This document shows, piece after piece, positions 21,079-28,690 of a stretch of DNA of 64,000 nucleotides (its first letter is position 1; each line of letters begins with the position of its first letter). This DNA is from Pandoraea capi. GTDB lineage: Bacteria; Pseudomonadota; Gammaproteobacteria; Burkholderiales; Burkholderiaceae. A program made the position numbers and the translations under genes. Where the stretch lies: the NCBI RefSeq assembly GCF_902459735.1, contig NZ_CABPRV010000003.1, forward strand, positions 558,001 to 622,000, given 5' to 3'. Under the pieces are notes generated by a model that saw nothing but the letters and a program-made list of their open reading frames with translations, was not told the DNA's origin and searched no databases.

Positions 21079-21747
21079 TCAGCGCGCGTCGCTGATCAGT
21101 TCCGCGCGCAAGTCGGGGGCGCTGGTACGCGGGTCCAGCCAGATGGCGAAGAACGCGCGACCGAAGGCGTCGCCCGCGATCTGGCCGATGAGCTTGCCGT
21201 CGGAGAAGAAGCGTGTGCCGTCACCCGGCCGGAAGACGCCCGTGAGGTGCTGTCCCGCCGACACGTCCGGCAGAATGCGGGCGAGTTCGTCGGCCCAGCG
21301 CTGTCGTTCCTCGTCCGTACCCACTTGCAGCTTGCTCATCTCGATCAGGCTGCGCTGCACGAGCGTGTGCGACTTGAAGCTGCGTGCGTAGCGTACGTCG
21401 AGCACGAGCGGATGCGCGCTCCAGTTCGCATTGATGCGCTCGGCGCCGGAGAACAGCGACGCGTCGTAAAGATGGAAGCCCAGTCGCGAGAACGACCCCT
21501 GACCGACCAGATGGGCGGCCGGAATCTCTTGCGAAGCCAGTTGGCCGACGTCGAACGCGTATGCGCCTGGGGCCGTCGCCACCGCCATCAGAAGACAGGC
21601 GGTACGTAGCCATGCGGCAAAGTCGGGGCGCAATGTGAGGCGCGATGTGACGGGGGGCGTGACGTGTGCCGCAACGTGCGTCGGCGGTGTCAGGCATGCC
21701 TGATTTGCCCGGTCTGCCCGGTCTGCCCGGTGTGCTCGAAGTGCCAT
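21079..21747 (-). CDS. Chalcone isomerase-like periplasmic protein
   Basis: A 222-residue protein of the bacterial chalcone isomerase-like family. The N-terminal 60 residues hold a long basic leader followed by a hydrophobic signal (LLMAVATAPGAYA), so it is likely exported. The body shows the family pattern: GFHLYDASLFSG, YARSFKSHTLVQRSLIEM and GRAFFAIWLD. It is not a flavonoid enzyme; the bacterial family is of uncertain function and is often next to cyclopropane fatty acid synthase-type genes. The start at 21747 is supported by AAGGAG. The leader encodes a short RAD-RAD repeat from a 9-bp tandem. Confidence 0.78.
   Translation of the reverse strand: MALRAHRADRADRANQACLTPPTHVAAHVTPPVTSRLTLRPDFAAWLRTACLLMAVATAPGAYAFDVGQLASQEIPAAHLVGQGSFSRLGFHLYDASLFSGAERINANWSAHPLVLDVRYARSFKSHTLVQRSLIEMSKLQVGTDEERQRWADELARILPDVSAGQHLTGVFRPGDGTRFFSDGKLIGQIAGDAFGRAFFAIWLDPRTSAPDLRAELISDAR
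21702..21737. repeat. Four-copy 9-bp tandem repeat in the chalcone isomerase-like gene leader
   Basis: Units GATTTGCCC, GGTCTGCCC, GGTCTGCCC and GGTGTGCTC lie in register. On the minus strand they encode the RAD-RAD stretch near the start of the predicted signal region, so copy number changes would lengthen or shorten the leader by three residues. Confidence 0.8.
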
Positions 21748-22108
21748 GCTCGGCTCCTTATCGGACAAGGATCCAGTCGAGTCGGTAGGCCCGTTGGCGG
21801 CGCTCGGCTCGTTCTGCCGTGGCGCCTGCCCATCATGCATGTTGCGTAATTGCGACTGAGAACTATCCTCAAAGCGGGGGAGCCGCTGCCGGACGAGGCA
21901 TCGCAAATGCGGAACGATTGCTTTCTAGCGTAGACCATCGGACGCTGCCCGCGCAGGCCCGTGGCACAAGGACATACCCTGACGCACCGCCGTGGGGCGT
22001 CCGTCGGAAGACGTGTCGGACGACGGACTGGCGGGGCACCGGAGCGTGTTCGGTGACATGTGCGGAAAAACCTGTCGCCCTCTGAGCTTAGGGGCTTTCC
22101 GTGACAAT

Positions 22109-22169
22109 TTGACAGGCGTCAAAATTACGACGCATTACCGTCACGTGAGTGTCAAACGTCACGGTAATG
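22109..22169. promoter_or_regulatory. Two inverted repeats, candidate operators
   Basis: TTGAC-N4-GTCAA (22109-22122) is a perfect 5-base inverted repeat. From 22133 to 22169 the arms CATTACCGT and ACGGTAATG form a perfect 9-base inverted repeat around a 19-base centre. Both sit in the AT-rich half of the long intergenic region. They look like regulator binding sites; the regulator is unknown. Confidence 0.5.
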
Positions 22170-22266
22170 AAGGGGAATTATGTTATGATTCAAGAGTTTG
22201 CCCATATTTTAGTAGGGTCGCTCTAAGCCATATCGCCAGGATGCGGCCAGATAACAGGCGTGAAAT

Positions 22267-22314
22267 CGCCGTCCTTATGCGACGGCAGGGTTCAAGACGT
22301 GGAACCGGACGGCG
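22267..22314 (+). ncRNA. Candidate alternative-pairing RNA element in the leader
   Basis: The segment CGCCGTCC (22267-22274) can pair locally with GACGGC (22281-22286) or at longer range with GGACGGCG (22307-22314). In the second state a nested stem GGTTC/GAACC (22289-22293 with 22302-22306) stacks inside. The two states exclude one another, as in RNA switches. No known riboswitch class is recognised. Confidence 0.4.
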
Positions 22315-22395
22315 GGGGCCGACCGTGACACGCTCACCGTTTTGTCTGTCGAAATTCGGCGTAAACTTTCACAATACTATCTTGAGTCCTGGTGT

Positions 22396-22411
22396 AAGGT
22401 CTCGCGACCTT
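22396..22411 (+). promoter_or_regulatory. Hairpin touching the ribosome binding site
   Basis: AAGGTC-TCGC-GACCTT forms a 6-bp stem with a 4-base loop that ends exactly where the GGGGG ribosome site (22412-22416) begins. It could influence ribosome access to the ferritin-like gene start at 22425. Confidence 0.5.
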
Positions 22412-22424
22412 GGGGGTAATTGAA

Positions 22425-23306
22425 ATGACCGAAATGCTGTATCCCGAACTGTACAAGTCGCTGGAGGCAGTGCGTTGGAACATGGAAAGCGATATTCCGT
22501 GGGACAAGTTCGACGCGAGCCAGCTCACCGACGATCAGGCGCGCACCATCAAGATGAATGCCATCACGGAATGGGCCGCACTGCCGGCGACCGAGATGTT
22601 CCTGCGCGACAACCGTGACGACAGCGATTTCTCCGCCTTCATGAGCGTGTGGTTCTTCGAAGAGCAGAAGCATTCGCTGGTGCTGATGGAATACCTGCGC
22701 CGCTTCCGCCCCGACCTCGTGCCGACCGAAGCGGAACTGCACGCCGTGCGTTTCCCGTTCGATCCGGCCCCGCCGCTCGAGACGCTGATGCTGCACTTCT
22801 GCGGCGAGATTCGTCTGAACCACTGGTACCGCCGTGCTGCCGAGTGGCACACCGAGCCGGTCATCAAGCATATCTACGAAGTCATCTCGCGCGATGAAGC
22901 CCGTCATGGCGGCGCTTATCTGCGTTACATGAAGAAGGCGCTGACGAACTTCGGCGACAACGCACGTGCGGCATTCGCGAAGATCGGCGTGTTGATGGCG
23001 GCTGCCCGTCGTACCGAAAAGCCGCTGCACCCGACCAACCTGCACGTGAACAAGGATCTGTTCCCGAACGACACGGTGCAGTCGCGTCTGCCGGAGCCGG
23101 AGTGGCTCGAACACTGGCTCGACGAGCAGATCAAGTTCGACGACAGCTGGGAAAAGAAGGTGGTCGAGCGCATTCTGCACAACATGTCGCTGCTGTTCGA
23201 GCGCACGTTTGCGACCGCGCAGGATCTGAACCGTTATCGCAAGGAAATCACTGTCCGCCTGGCGGCAGTGGCTGCACCGGCACCGGCCGTGGCAGCGTCG
23301 GCTTAA
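22425..23306 (+). CDS. Ferritin-like di-iron domain protein
   Basis: A 293-residue protein with the four-helix di-iron pattern: a first Glu in ITEWAALPATEM, then FEEQKH (ExxH), a third Glu in FCGEIRLNH, and ISRDEARHGG (ExxH). This set resembles stearoyl-ACP desaturases and other ferritin-superfamily oxygenases. The last 30 residues are Ala/Pro-rich. It is cytoplasmic by lack of a signal. Substrate and reaction are unknown; an acyl desaturase or hydroxylase is the leading guess. The start at 22425 (MTEMLY) follows a GGGGG ribosome site. It is transcribed alone from an unusually long upstream region. Confidence 0.8.
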   Translation: MTEMLYPELYKSLEAVRWNMESDIPWDKFDASQLTDDQARTIKMNAITEWAALPATEMFLRDNRDDSDFSAFMSVWFFEEQKHSLVLMEYLRRFRPDLVPTEAELHAVRFPFDPAPPLETLMLHFCGEIRLNHWYRRAAEWHTEPVIKHIYEVISRDEARHGGAYLRYMKKALTNFGDNARAAFAKIGVLMAAARRTEKPLHPTNLHVNKDLFPNDTVQSRLPEPEWLEHWLDEQIKFDDSWEKKVVERILHNMSLLFERTFATAQDLNRYRKEITVRLAAVAAPAPAVAASA

Positions 23307-23375
23307 GTCGGCAAGATCGGCTTCGTCGGTTCGGCATTCGCCGGTCGAATGACAGTGCGGTAATGCGGTCATCGC

Positions 23376-23402
23376 AAAAAAGGGGCTTCCGGCCCCTTTT
23401 TT
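23376..23402. terminator. Rho-independent terminator
   Basis: A GGGGC/GCCCC stem with a TTCCG loop is flanked by six A on the left and six T on the right. It lies about 70 bases past the ferritin-like stop codon and would work in both directions. Confidence 0.93.
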
Positions 23403-23669
23403 GTTGCGCCGACGCATGGCGATGCGGGCGGTGAGTCGTGACGGAGAGGTCTCATCGCGATATCGGGTTGATTCTGCGGTGCGCCGGTTCCATCGCGATA
23501 TCCGGTGGACTGCGAGATCGTGCCGATGATGTTCCCGCCATCGGCCTGTCGCGCGATGCAGCCACTGCTGCGGATTCGTTCTCCGGACCTCGTGTCGTGG
23601 GACAATAGCGGCCATCGGCGCGTCAGCAGCGATCAGCAGCGAATCGCGCACTCACTTCCATCGATCGTC
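23403..23669. other. Intergenic region with a 12-bp direct repeat before rfaE2
   Basis: CATCGCGATATC occurs at 23453-23464 and again at 23491-23502, 38 bases apart, which is close to four helical turns. No gene is seen. The region should contain the promoter of rfaE2-asparaginase; a GACAAT at about 23601 is a possible but weak -10. Confidence 0.45.
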
Positions 23670-24173
23670 ATGTCATCTTCCCAAGTCATTCCTGCGGCCG
23701 ATTTCGAGGCCAAGATTCTCTCGCGCGAAGCGCTGGCAGCGTTGGCGCCCACATTGCCCCGCCCGCTTGTGTTCACCAACGGCGTGTTCGACATCCTGCA
23801 TCGTGGTCACGTGACCTATCTCGCGCAGGCGCGCGCGTTGGGGGCATGCCTTGTCGTCGCCGTGAACACGGACGCCTCCGTGCGAACGCTCGGCAAGGGC
23901 GACGACCGCCCGATCAACAACGAGAACGACCGTGCGGCGTTGCTGGCCGCGCTGCAAAGTGTCGACTATGTGGTGACGTTCGGTGAATCGACACCTGAAG
24001 CGCTGATCGCGGCGGTGCGTCCCGACATCCTCGTGAAGGGCGGCGACTACGACATGGACAAGCTGCCGGAGTCTGCGCTGGTGCGTGGCTGGGGCGGCAA
24101 GGCGGTGGCCATTCCGTTCGAACATCAGCGTTCGACGACGTCGTTGCTCAAGAAAGTGCGAGCCCAATCATGA
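23670..24173 (+). CDS. rfaE2: D-glycero-beta-D-manno-heptose 1-phosphate adenylyltransferase
   Basis: A 167-residue nucleotidyltransferase that transfers AMP from ATP to heptose 1-phosphate, making ADP-heptose for the LPS inner core. The cytidylyltransferase-like signature GVFDILHRGHVTYL (residues about 33-46) holds the HxGH motif, and the C-terminal STTSLLKKV is family-typical. In E. coli the activity is the C-terminal half of HldE; here it is the stand-alone form. The start at 23670 matches the family; the 3' end overlaps the asparaginase gene by four bases (ATGA), suggesting translational coupling. Confidence 0.92.
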   Translation: MSSSQVIPAADFEAKILSREALAALAPTLPRPLVFTNGVFDILHRGHVTYLAQARALGACLVVAVNTDASVRTLGKGDDRPINNENDRAALLAALQSVDYVVTFGESTPEALIAAVRPDILVKGGDYDMDKLPESALVRGWGGKAVAIPFEHQRSTTSLLKKVRAQS

Positions 24174-25177
24174 CGCTTGCGCCGCTCGTTGAAGTCACGC
24201 GTGGCGCGAACGGCGTCGATACGGTCGAGTGCGTGCATTACGGCTCGGTCGCCGTCGTCGATGCCGAGGGACGCCTTCGATATGCCGCCGGTGATCCGTC
24301 GTTCCTCACGTTCTCGCGCTCCACGCTCAAGCCGTTTCAGGCGTTGCCGTTCGTGGAAGGCGATGGCGTTGCTCACTTCGGGCTGACGCAACCGGAGCTG
24401 GCGCTGCTGTGCGCGAGCCACTCGGGGGAATCGTTTCACGTCGACGGCGTGAAAAGGCTACTGAACAAAGCCGGATGCGACGAGCATCATCTGCAATGCG
24501 GATGCCACGTGCCGACGTTCTATTCGGCCACCGGCAAGCGCGCGCCTGCCGATCTCAAGCCGACGTCCCTGCATCACAACTGCTCGGGCAAGCACGCGGG
24601 TTTTCTCGCCTATTGCGCACAGCACGACCTGCCGCTCGATACCTATCTCGATCCCGCGCACCCGTTGCAGCGGAAGATTCGCGCACGCGTGGGCGATGTC
24701 GTGGGTGTCGATGGCGATGCGCTGCCGCTCGGGATCGACGGTTGCTCCGCCCCGAATTACGCGTTGCCGCTCGACAAGCTGGCTGCCGCGTATGCGCGCC
24801 TTGCCGCCAGCGACGACGCAGCGCTCTCGACGCTGTTCGCTGCGATGACGCAGCAGCCCGAAATGGTCTCAGGCACCGCGCGTAACGATCTCGCGTTCAT
24901 GCGCATGGCACCCGGCGACTGGGTGGCGAAGATCGGTGCTGACGGCGTGCAAACCATCGGTGTGCGCTCCGCCGGACTGGGGATCGCGATCAAGGTCGTC
25001 GACGGCAACATGCGTGCGCTCTACACCGCTGCGGTTGCCGTGCTCAAGGCGCTGGGGCTGGTGGACGCGCCCGAGGAAACCGGCCTCGCACCGTGGGTGT
25101 CGCCCGTGGTGAAGAACGCACGTGGTACACAAACGGGCGTGGTGCGACCGGTGGTGGCGCTCAAACGCGTTGCTTAA
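24170..25177 (+). CDS. Asparaginase of the AnsA/Rhizobium-type family
   Basis: A 335-residue protein of the asparaginase II-like family (the type first described in Rhizobium etli), not related to the classical E. coli enzymes. It hydrolyses L-asparagine to aspartate and ammonia. Characteristic segments are SRSTLKPFQALP (with the Ser and Lys thought to act in catalysis), CASHSGE, NCSGKHAGFL and GIDGCSAP. Cytoplasmic. It overlaps the rfaE2 stop codon, so the two are one transcript, though no functional link is evident. Confidence 0.9.
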   Translation: MTLAPLVEVTRGANGVDTVECVHYGSVAVVDAEGRLRYAAGDPSFLTFSRSTLKPFQALPFVEGDGVAHFGLTQPELALLCASHSGESFHVDGVKRLLNKAGCDEHHLQCGCHVPTFYSATGKRAPADLKPTSLHHNCSGKHAGFLAYCAQHDLPLDTYLDPAHPLQRKIRARVGDVVGVDGDALPLGIDGCSAPNYALPLDKLAAAYARLAASDDAALSTLFAAMTQQPEMVSGTARNDLAFMRMAPGDWVAKIGADGVQTIGVRSAGLGIAIKVVDGNMRALYTAAVAVLKALGLVDAPEETGLAPWVSPVVKNARGTQTGVVRPVVALKRVA

Positions 25178-25266
25178 TGCGGTGGTAGCGCGGCGTTTGA
25201 CAGGGGCGCCAACAAGCGCTCCCGATGGGGCCGCGAATCAGACCGTTCGCGACGCCGGTCATTAGC

Positions 25267-25350
25267 CCATGAATGGACCTGTTAATGAACCCGTCAATAA
25301 GTCTATTAATGCGTCGGTGGATGCGTCTGTCAATGAAACCGCTAATGGAT
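25267..25350. repeat. Degenerate 12-bp tandem repeat at the 3' end of the SPOR gene
   Basis: About seven in-register 12-base units of the form N6-AATGAA/AATGGA (for example CCTGTTAATGAA, CCCGTCAATAAG, TCTATTAATGCG, TCTGTCAATGAA). The array lies between the convergent asparaginase and SPOR genes and reaches the last SPOR codons. It gives tetrapeptide-periodic translations on both strands, but no supported gene uses them. Confidence 0.8.
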
Positions 25351-26208
25351 TCCGGCCGGCGGGCTACCTGCCGGTGACGGACACGCCTTGACCAGCTGTG
25401 CCGACCACTGCTGGGTAACAACGCCACGAACCTGCGTGACGGCGTTGGCATTGATACCGGCAATGCGATAAACGATCCGGCTCTTGGCGTTCGGCCTTTC
25501 GCTCAACTGCGGCGTGAGGCCTTTCTTTTGTGCAGCGGCCATCAGACGCGTCGCACGATCCTTGTCGTTGAACAACCCGAGCGAGACGACCAGCGTCGAG
25601 CCTTCGTCGTTCACCAGGAAATACTCGGTCACGCCTGCCGAACGCAATGCCGCCACCTGCTTGTCGGCAGCCGCTTTGTTCGGCACCGGATCCAGATGCA
25701 CCCAATAGCGCTTGTCGACAGCGATGGACTGAATGTCGCCCTGACCGGCCGGTAATCCAGCCAGCAACAAACCGCGCGCCTGCTGCGCATCGCTGGCAGC
25801 AAAGGGACCGACGTCGAGGCAACTCGATGCTGCGGTTGCCGCCGTGGCTTGCGACGCACCCGATTCGCCTGACACCGCGGCCGGCGCCGTAGCGGCGAGG
25901 GCCTGACTCGCGGCGACGGCGGTGGCTGACACCGATGAGGCGGGCGCATCTCTGCCATCGCTCGCGCCGCTCGCACCGCTCGCACCGCCCGGTGCGTCGG
26001 CGGCATTGGTGGCTCCGCTGGCTGGCGTGGGGCTGCTGATCTCCACGCCCGTAAGGCGAACGTGGGTGGGGTCGAGTTGTGTCGTGATGCGCGTCGGTTC
26101 CCGGCCGGTCTCCGGCAGCACGTCGCGCCACTTCAGCCAGCCAAGTTGCACGGCGGCAAATGCCGCATTGGCTGCGAGAAACATGACGAGCAACAACGCA
26201 CGCAACAT
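25342..26208 (-). CDS. SPOR domain-containing protein
   Basis: A 288-residue protein anchored by an N-terminal hydrophobic helix (MLRALLLVMFLAANAAFAAVQL). An Ala/Ser/Gly-rich linker (about 65-130) connects to a SPOR-type domain (about 140-225, with LPAGQGDIQSIAVDKRYWVHLDPVPNKAAADKQVAALRSAG). SPOR domains bind denuded septal peptidoglycan, so the protein may localise to division sites. It follows coaX by one base, completing a birA-coaX-SPOR operon. Start set by GGGGAG upstream. The tail overlaps a 12-bp tandem repeat. Confidence 0.82.
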   Translation of the reverse strand: MLRALLLVMFLAANAAFAAVQLGWLKWRDVLPETGREPTRITTQLDPTHVRLTGVEISSPTPASGATNAADAPGGASGASGASDGRDAPASSVSATAVAASQALAATAPAAVSGESGASQATAATAASSCLDVGPFAASDAQQARGLLLAGLPAGQGDIQSIAVDKRYWVHLDPVPNKAAADKQVAALRSAGVTEYFLVNDEGSTLVVSLGLFNDKDRATRLMAAAQKKGLTPQLSERPNAKSRIVYRIAGINANAVTQVRGVVTQQWSAQLVKACPSPAGSPPAGIH

Positions 26209-26209
26209 C

Positions 26210-27424
26210 TCAGACTCCCCTTCGCGCAGGTTCGGCGGCGCAAGATGCGCCCGCCGGCGTATCGGTCGGTGCGGCATTTGCCGCAGCGGTGTCAGTCGTC
26301 GCCGAGGTGGTGGATTCCGCGTCGCGAAGCGCCACTTCGTACAACCCGGCCGGCACAAGTTGATCGTGTTCGGTAAAGGGCAAGGTCAGCGTTTGCGCCA
26401 GCGCATGGCGCGCACCTCCCGACAGCACACAACGCACCGGTGCGCCGAGTTGCGCTTCCAGTTGCGCGTGGCTCCGCTCGACGAGGCCGGCCTGAGCGGC
26501 GGCGCACCCGCGCAGAATCGCTTCTGTCGTGCTGCGCGCGAATGCCTGTCCACCGGACGGCATGGTCGCGTCGAGCGTCGGGAGTTGCGCGGTGCCCTGC
26601 GCGAGCGATTGCAGCATCAGCGCCGGTCCCGGTGCGATCAGTCCGCCGAGATAGTCGCCATTGCCTTGCAAGGCTTCGACGGTCGTCGCAGTACCCAGCG
26701 TCACGATCAGCAGATGCTCGCCGGGCCATGCGGCATGGGCGCCGATCAAGCTGGCCCAGCGATCGCTCCCGAGCTGTGTCGGGACACGATAACCGTTGCG
26801 CACACCGGCGCGTGATTCGCCCGCGCGCAGGACTTTCAGCCAGTCGGCGGACGCCATGCCCCAGAGCGTCTGCAACGTCATGCGCACGGCTTGTTCGGCG
26901 GCGTCGCCCGCCACGTTCGTCAGCCAGACCCCAGCCGGTTCCGGGCAGACGAATCCGTCTTCCTGCCCGCCCTGCCCGATGGCCAACGGCGCCATGTTGG
27001 GGGCGAAGTGCCGGTCGCTGTGTGTGCCGGGGGCGTCTGGTGCAGCCGATGCATCCGATGCGGCAGATGCGTCAGCCGTGTCGGCAACCCCGGTACCGAG
27101 CGCTGACCAGCCCGCCCGAATTTGCGTGGCGAGGGTTCGCCATTCGGCGTGGTCCACCGCGCCGCTGGCGAGAAAGGCGGGGGATGCCGCCTGCCAACGG
27201 GCGGGGCGCACCGCAGGCGCCAGCGCCCATTTGATCCGGCTGTTGCCCGCGTCGACCAGTAGCCACGGCGCAGGGTGAGTGTGTTCCGGGCGCTCTGCGA
27301 TGCCTGGGGTAGCCTTCGTTGCCTCAGCCACTGGAGCCACCTTGGACGCGGCGGCCATGTCGGCCTTGCGTGCCGATGTGGCGCGCTCGGGAGATGTCGA
27401 CGAAGTCCGCCGCGATGCGCTCAT
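26210..27424 (-). CDS. coaX: Type III pantothenate kinase
   Basis: This enzyme phosphorylates pantothenate in the first step of CoA synthesis. The ASKHA-fold motifs are clear: LLVDAGNSRIKWAL (phosphate loop) near 55, SDRWASLIGAHAAW, LGTATTVEALQ with the catalytic-region Thr residues, and GGLIAPGPALM. At 404 residues it is far longer than the usual 250-270. The excess is a 50-residue polar leader and an Ala/Asp/Ser-rich insert of about 50 residues near 115-165. The start overlaps the birA stop codon (ATGA). Confidence 0.9.
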   Translation of the reverse strand: MSASRRTSSTSPERATSARKADMAAASKVAPVAEATKATPGIAERPEHTHPAPWLLVDAGNSRIKWALAPAVRPARWQAASPAFLASGAVDHAEWRTLATQIRAGWSALGTGVADTADASAASDASAAPDAPGTHSDRHFAPNMAPLAIGQGGQEDGFVCPEPAGVWLTNVAGDAAEQAVRMTLQTLWGMASADWLKVLRAGESRAGVRNGYRVPTQLGSDRWASLIGAHAAWPGEHLLIVTLGTATTVEALQGNGDYLGGLIAPGPALMLQSLAQGTAQLPTLDATMPSGGQAFARSTTEAILRGCAAAQAGLVERSHAQLEAQLGAPVRCVLSGGARHALAQTLTLPFTEHDQLVPAGLYEVALRDAESTTSATTDTAAANAAPTDTPAGASCAAEPARRGV

Positions 27425-28461
27425 CAGCGGGCTCCCCGGGTGTCCGTCGTATCTCGTGCTGACGACGCGTCGAGCAGGCGCACCGACACTTCACCGCTGG
27501 CGATCGTGCGTTCGCCTTCGTTGGTCGCCACGCGCAAGCAACCCTGTGAGTCGACGCCGAGCGCCATACCGTGCAACACGTCGCGGCCATGTTCGATCAC
27601 GCGGATCGACGCGCCGCCGTAGGCATGCATTGCCTCCCAGTCTTCGCGGAAAGGTTCGAATCCCTGCGCAGCAAAGCGTTCGAGCATGGCAGCGAGTCGC
27701 TGCACCAACGCGGTGAGAACGGATGACATGTCCGGGTCCACCAGCACCGATTCGAGGGCGGCCGGTGGGGTGGGCGGAACGGCGGTCGTCGTCGGCGTGC
27801 TCGCGCCGGATGCGGTTGGTGCTGCCGATGCTACGTTTGCCGCTGCCGTGGCATCGTCGATACGCGACGCCACGTCGCCAGCCTGTCGCAGATTCACGCC
27901 GATGCCGATGACGACACCGATGCGGCCCGGCCCGGCGGGTACCGTCTCGATCAGTATGCCCGCGAGCTTGCCGCCGCGCAGCAGGACGTCGTTGGGCCAC
28001 TTGAGACCCAGCGCCTGCGGTGCCGACAATGGCAGATCCGACAGGCCCTCGACGACGGCGACGCCGGTCGCGAGCGACAACCCCGCCAATTCGGCCGGGC
28101 CGCCGGGCATCACATAGGCCAGGGAAAACGTCAGGCTATCGCCCGGCAGGCTCTGCCATGCCCGGCCGCGTTGCCCGCGTCCGGCCGTTTGCTGGAGCGC
28201 GGCGCGCACGATGGGCGCACACGCGGCGTCTTCCCGAAGGCGTGCAAGAAGATCGAGATTTGTGGAACCCGTGGTATCGACGACTTCGATCTGCCAGCCT
28301 CGACAGGAGGCCGCCAGACGCGATCGGATGCGCGCGCCGTCGAGCTGACGGGCGGGCGTATGCGTCGATGGCGTCAAGCTCTCACTGGCCGGACGTTCTG
28401 ACGAGTCGGAATCCGGTGCGCGGTGCGGAACGTCAGGCGGGAAAGGTGCGGCGTTATTCAT
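27424..28461 (-). CDS. birA: Biotin-[acetyl-CoA-carboxylase] ligase without DNA-binding domain
   Basis: This 345-residue enzyme activates biotin and attaches it to the carrier protein of acetyl-CoA carboxylase. The biotin-binding loop GRGQRGRAWQS and LKWPNDVLL are present, with the C-terminal SH3-like domain. There is no N-terminal helix-turn-helix, so it is a monofunctional ligase and cannot repress like E. coli BirA. The N-terminal 45 residues are polar and probably disordered, and an Ala/Thr/Pro-rich insert sits at about 205-250. Start at 28461 preferred over one at 28542 in Arg-rich sequence. Confidence 0.9.
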   Translation of the reverse strand: MNNAAPFPPDVPHRAPDSDSSERPASESLTPSTHTPARQLDGARIRSRLAASCRGWQIEVVDTTGSTNLDLLARLREDAACAPIVRAALQQTAGRGQRGRAWQSLPGDSLTFSLAYVMPGGPAELAGLSLATGVAVVEGLSDLPLSAPQALGLKWPNDVLLRGGKLAGILIETVPAGPGRIGVVIGIGVNLRQAGDVASRIDDATAAANVASAAPTASGASTPTTTAVPPTPPAALESVLVDPDMSSVLTALVQRLAAMLERFAAQGFEPFREDWEAMHAYGGASIRVIEHGRDVLHGMALGVDSQGCLRVATNEGERTIASGEVSVRLLDASSARDTTDTRGAR

Positions 28462-28690
28462 GGCTGCTATTGTAGCGGCGAGGCCGGGCCTGCGCCGCGC
28501 TGACCTGCGTCGAAGCCCGTATTTCGGCATCATCCGAGGCATGCGTCGGACAATTCCGGCTTGTTTTCAGGCCGCGCCGGGTTGCCATCGACCGGTCGCG
28601 CCTGTACCGTACAATGACCGCGTTTTGCTGCGCGTCTTGTATGGATTCATGCCGGATTCCGGCGGTTTTGTTGTCAGGAGAACCACCGTT

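Larger units (their letters stand above)
21748..22424. other. Largest gene-free interval: operators and structured leader
   Basis: About 675 bases between divergent genes without a convincing coding sequence. The right-hand 330 bases are more AT-rich than the flanks and hold several inverted repeats and an elaborate hairpin region described separately. A long 5' leader for the ferritin-like gene, or an independent small RNA, would fit. Confidence 0.6.

Noticed and set aside
25161-25463. Minus-strand 100-codon frame with tetrapeptide-like repeats (SGFI-DRRI-HRRI) over the 12-bp array
   Set aside because: It overlaps the end of the SPOR gene in another frame, has no ribosome site, and the periodicity follows trivially from the 12-bp repeat.
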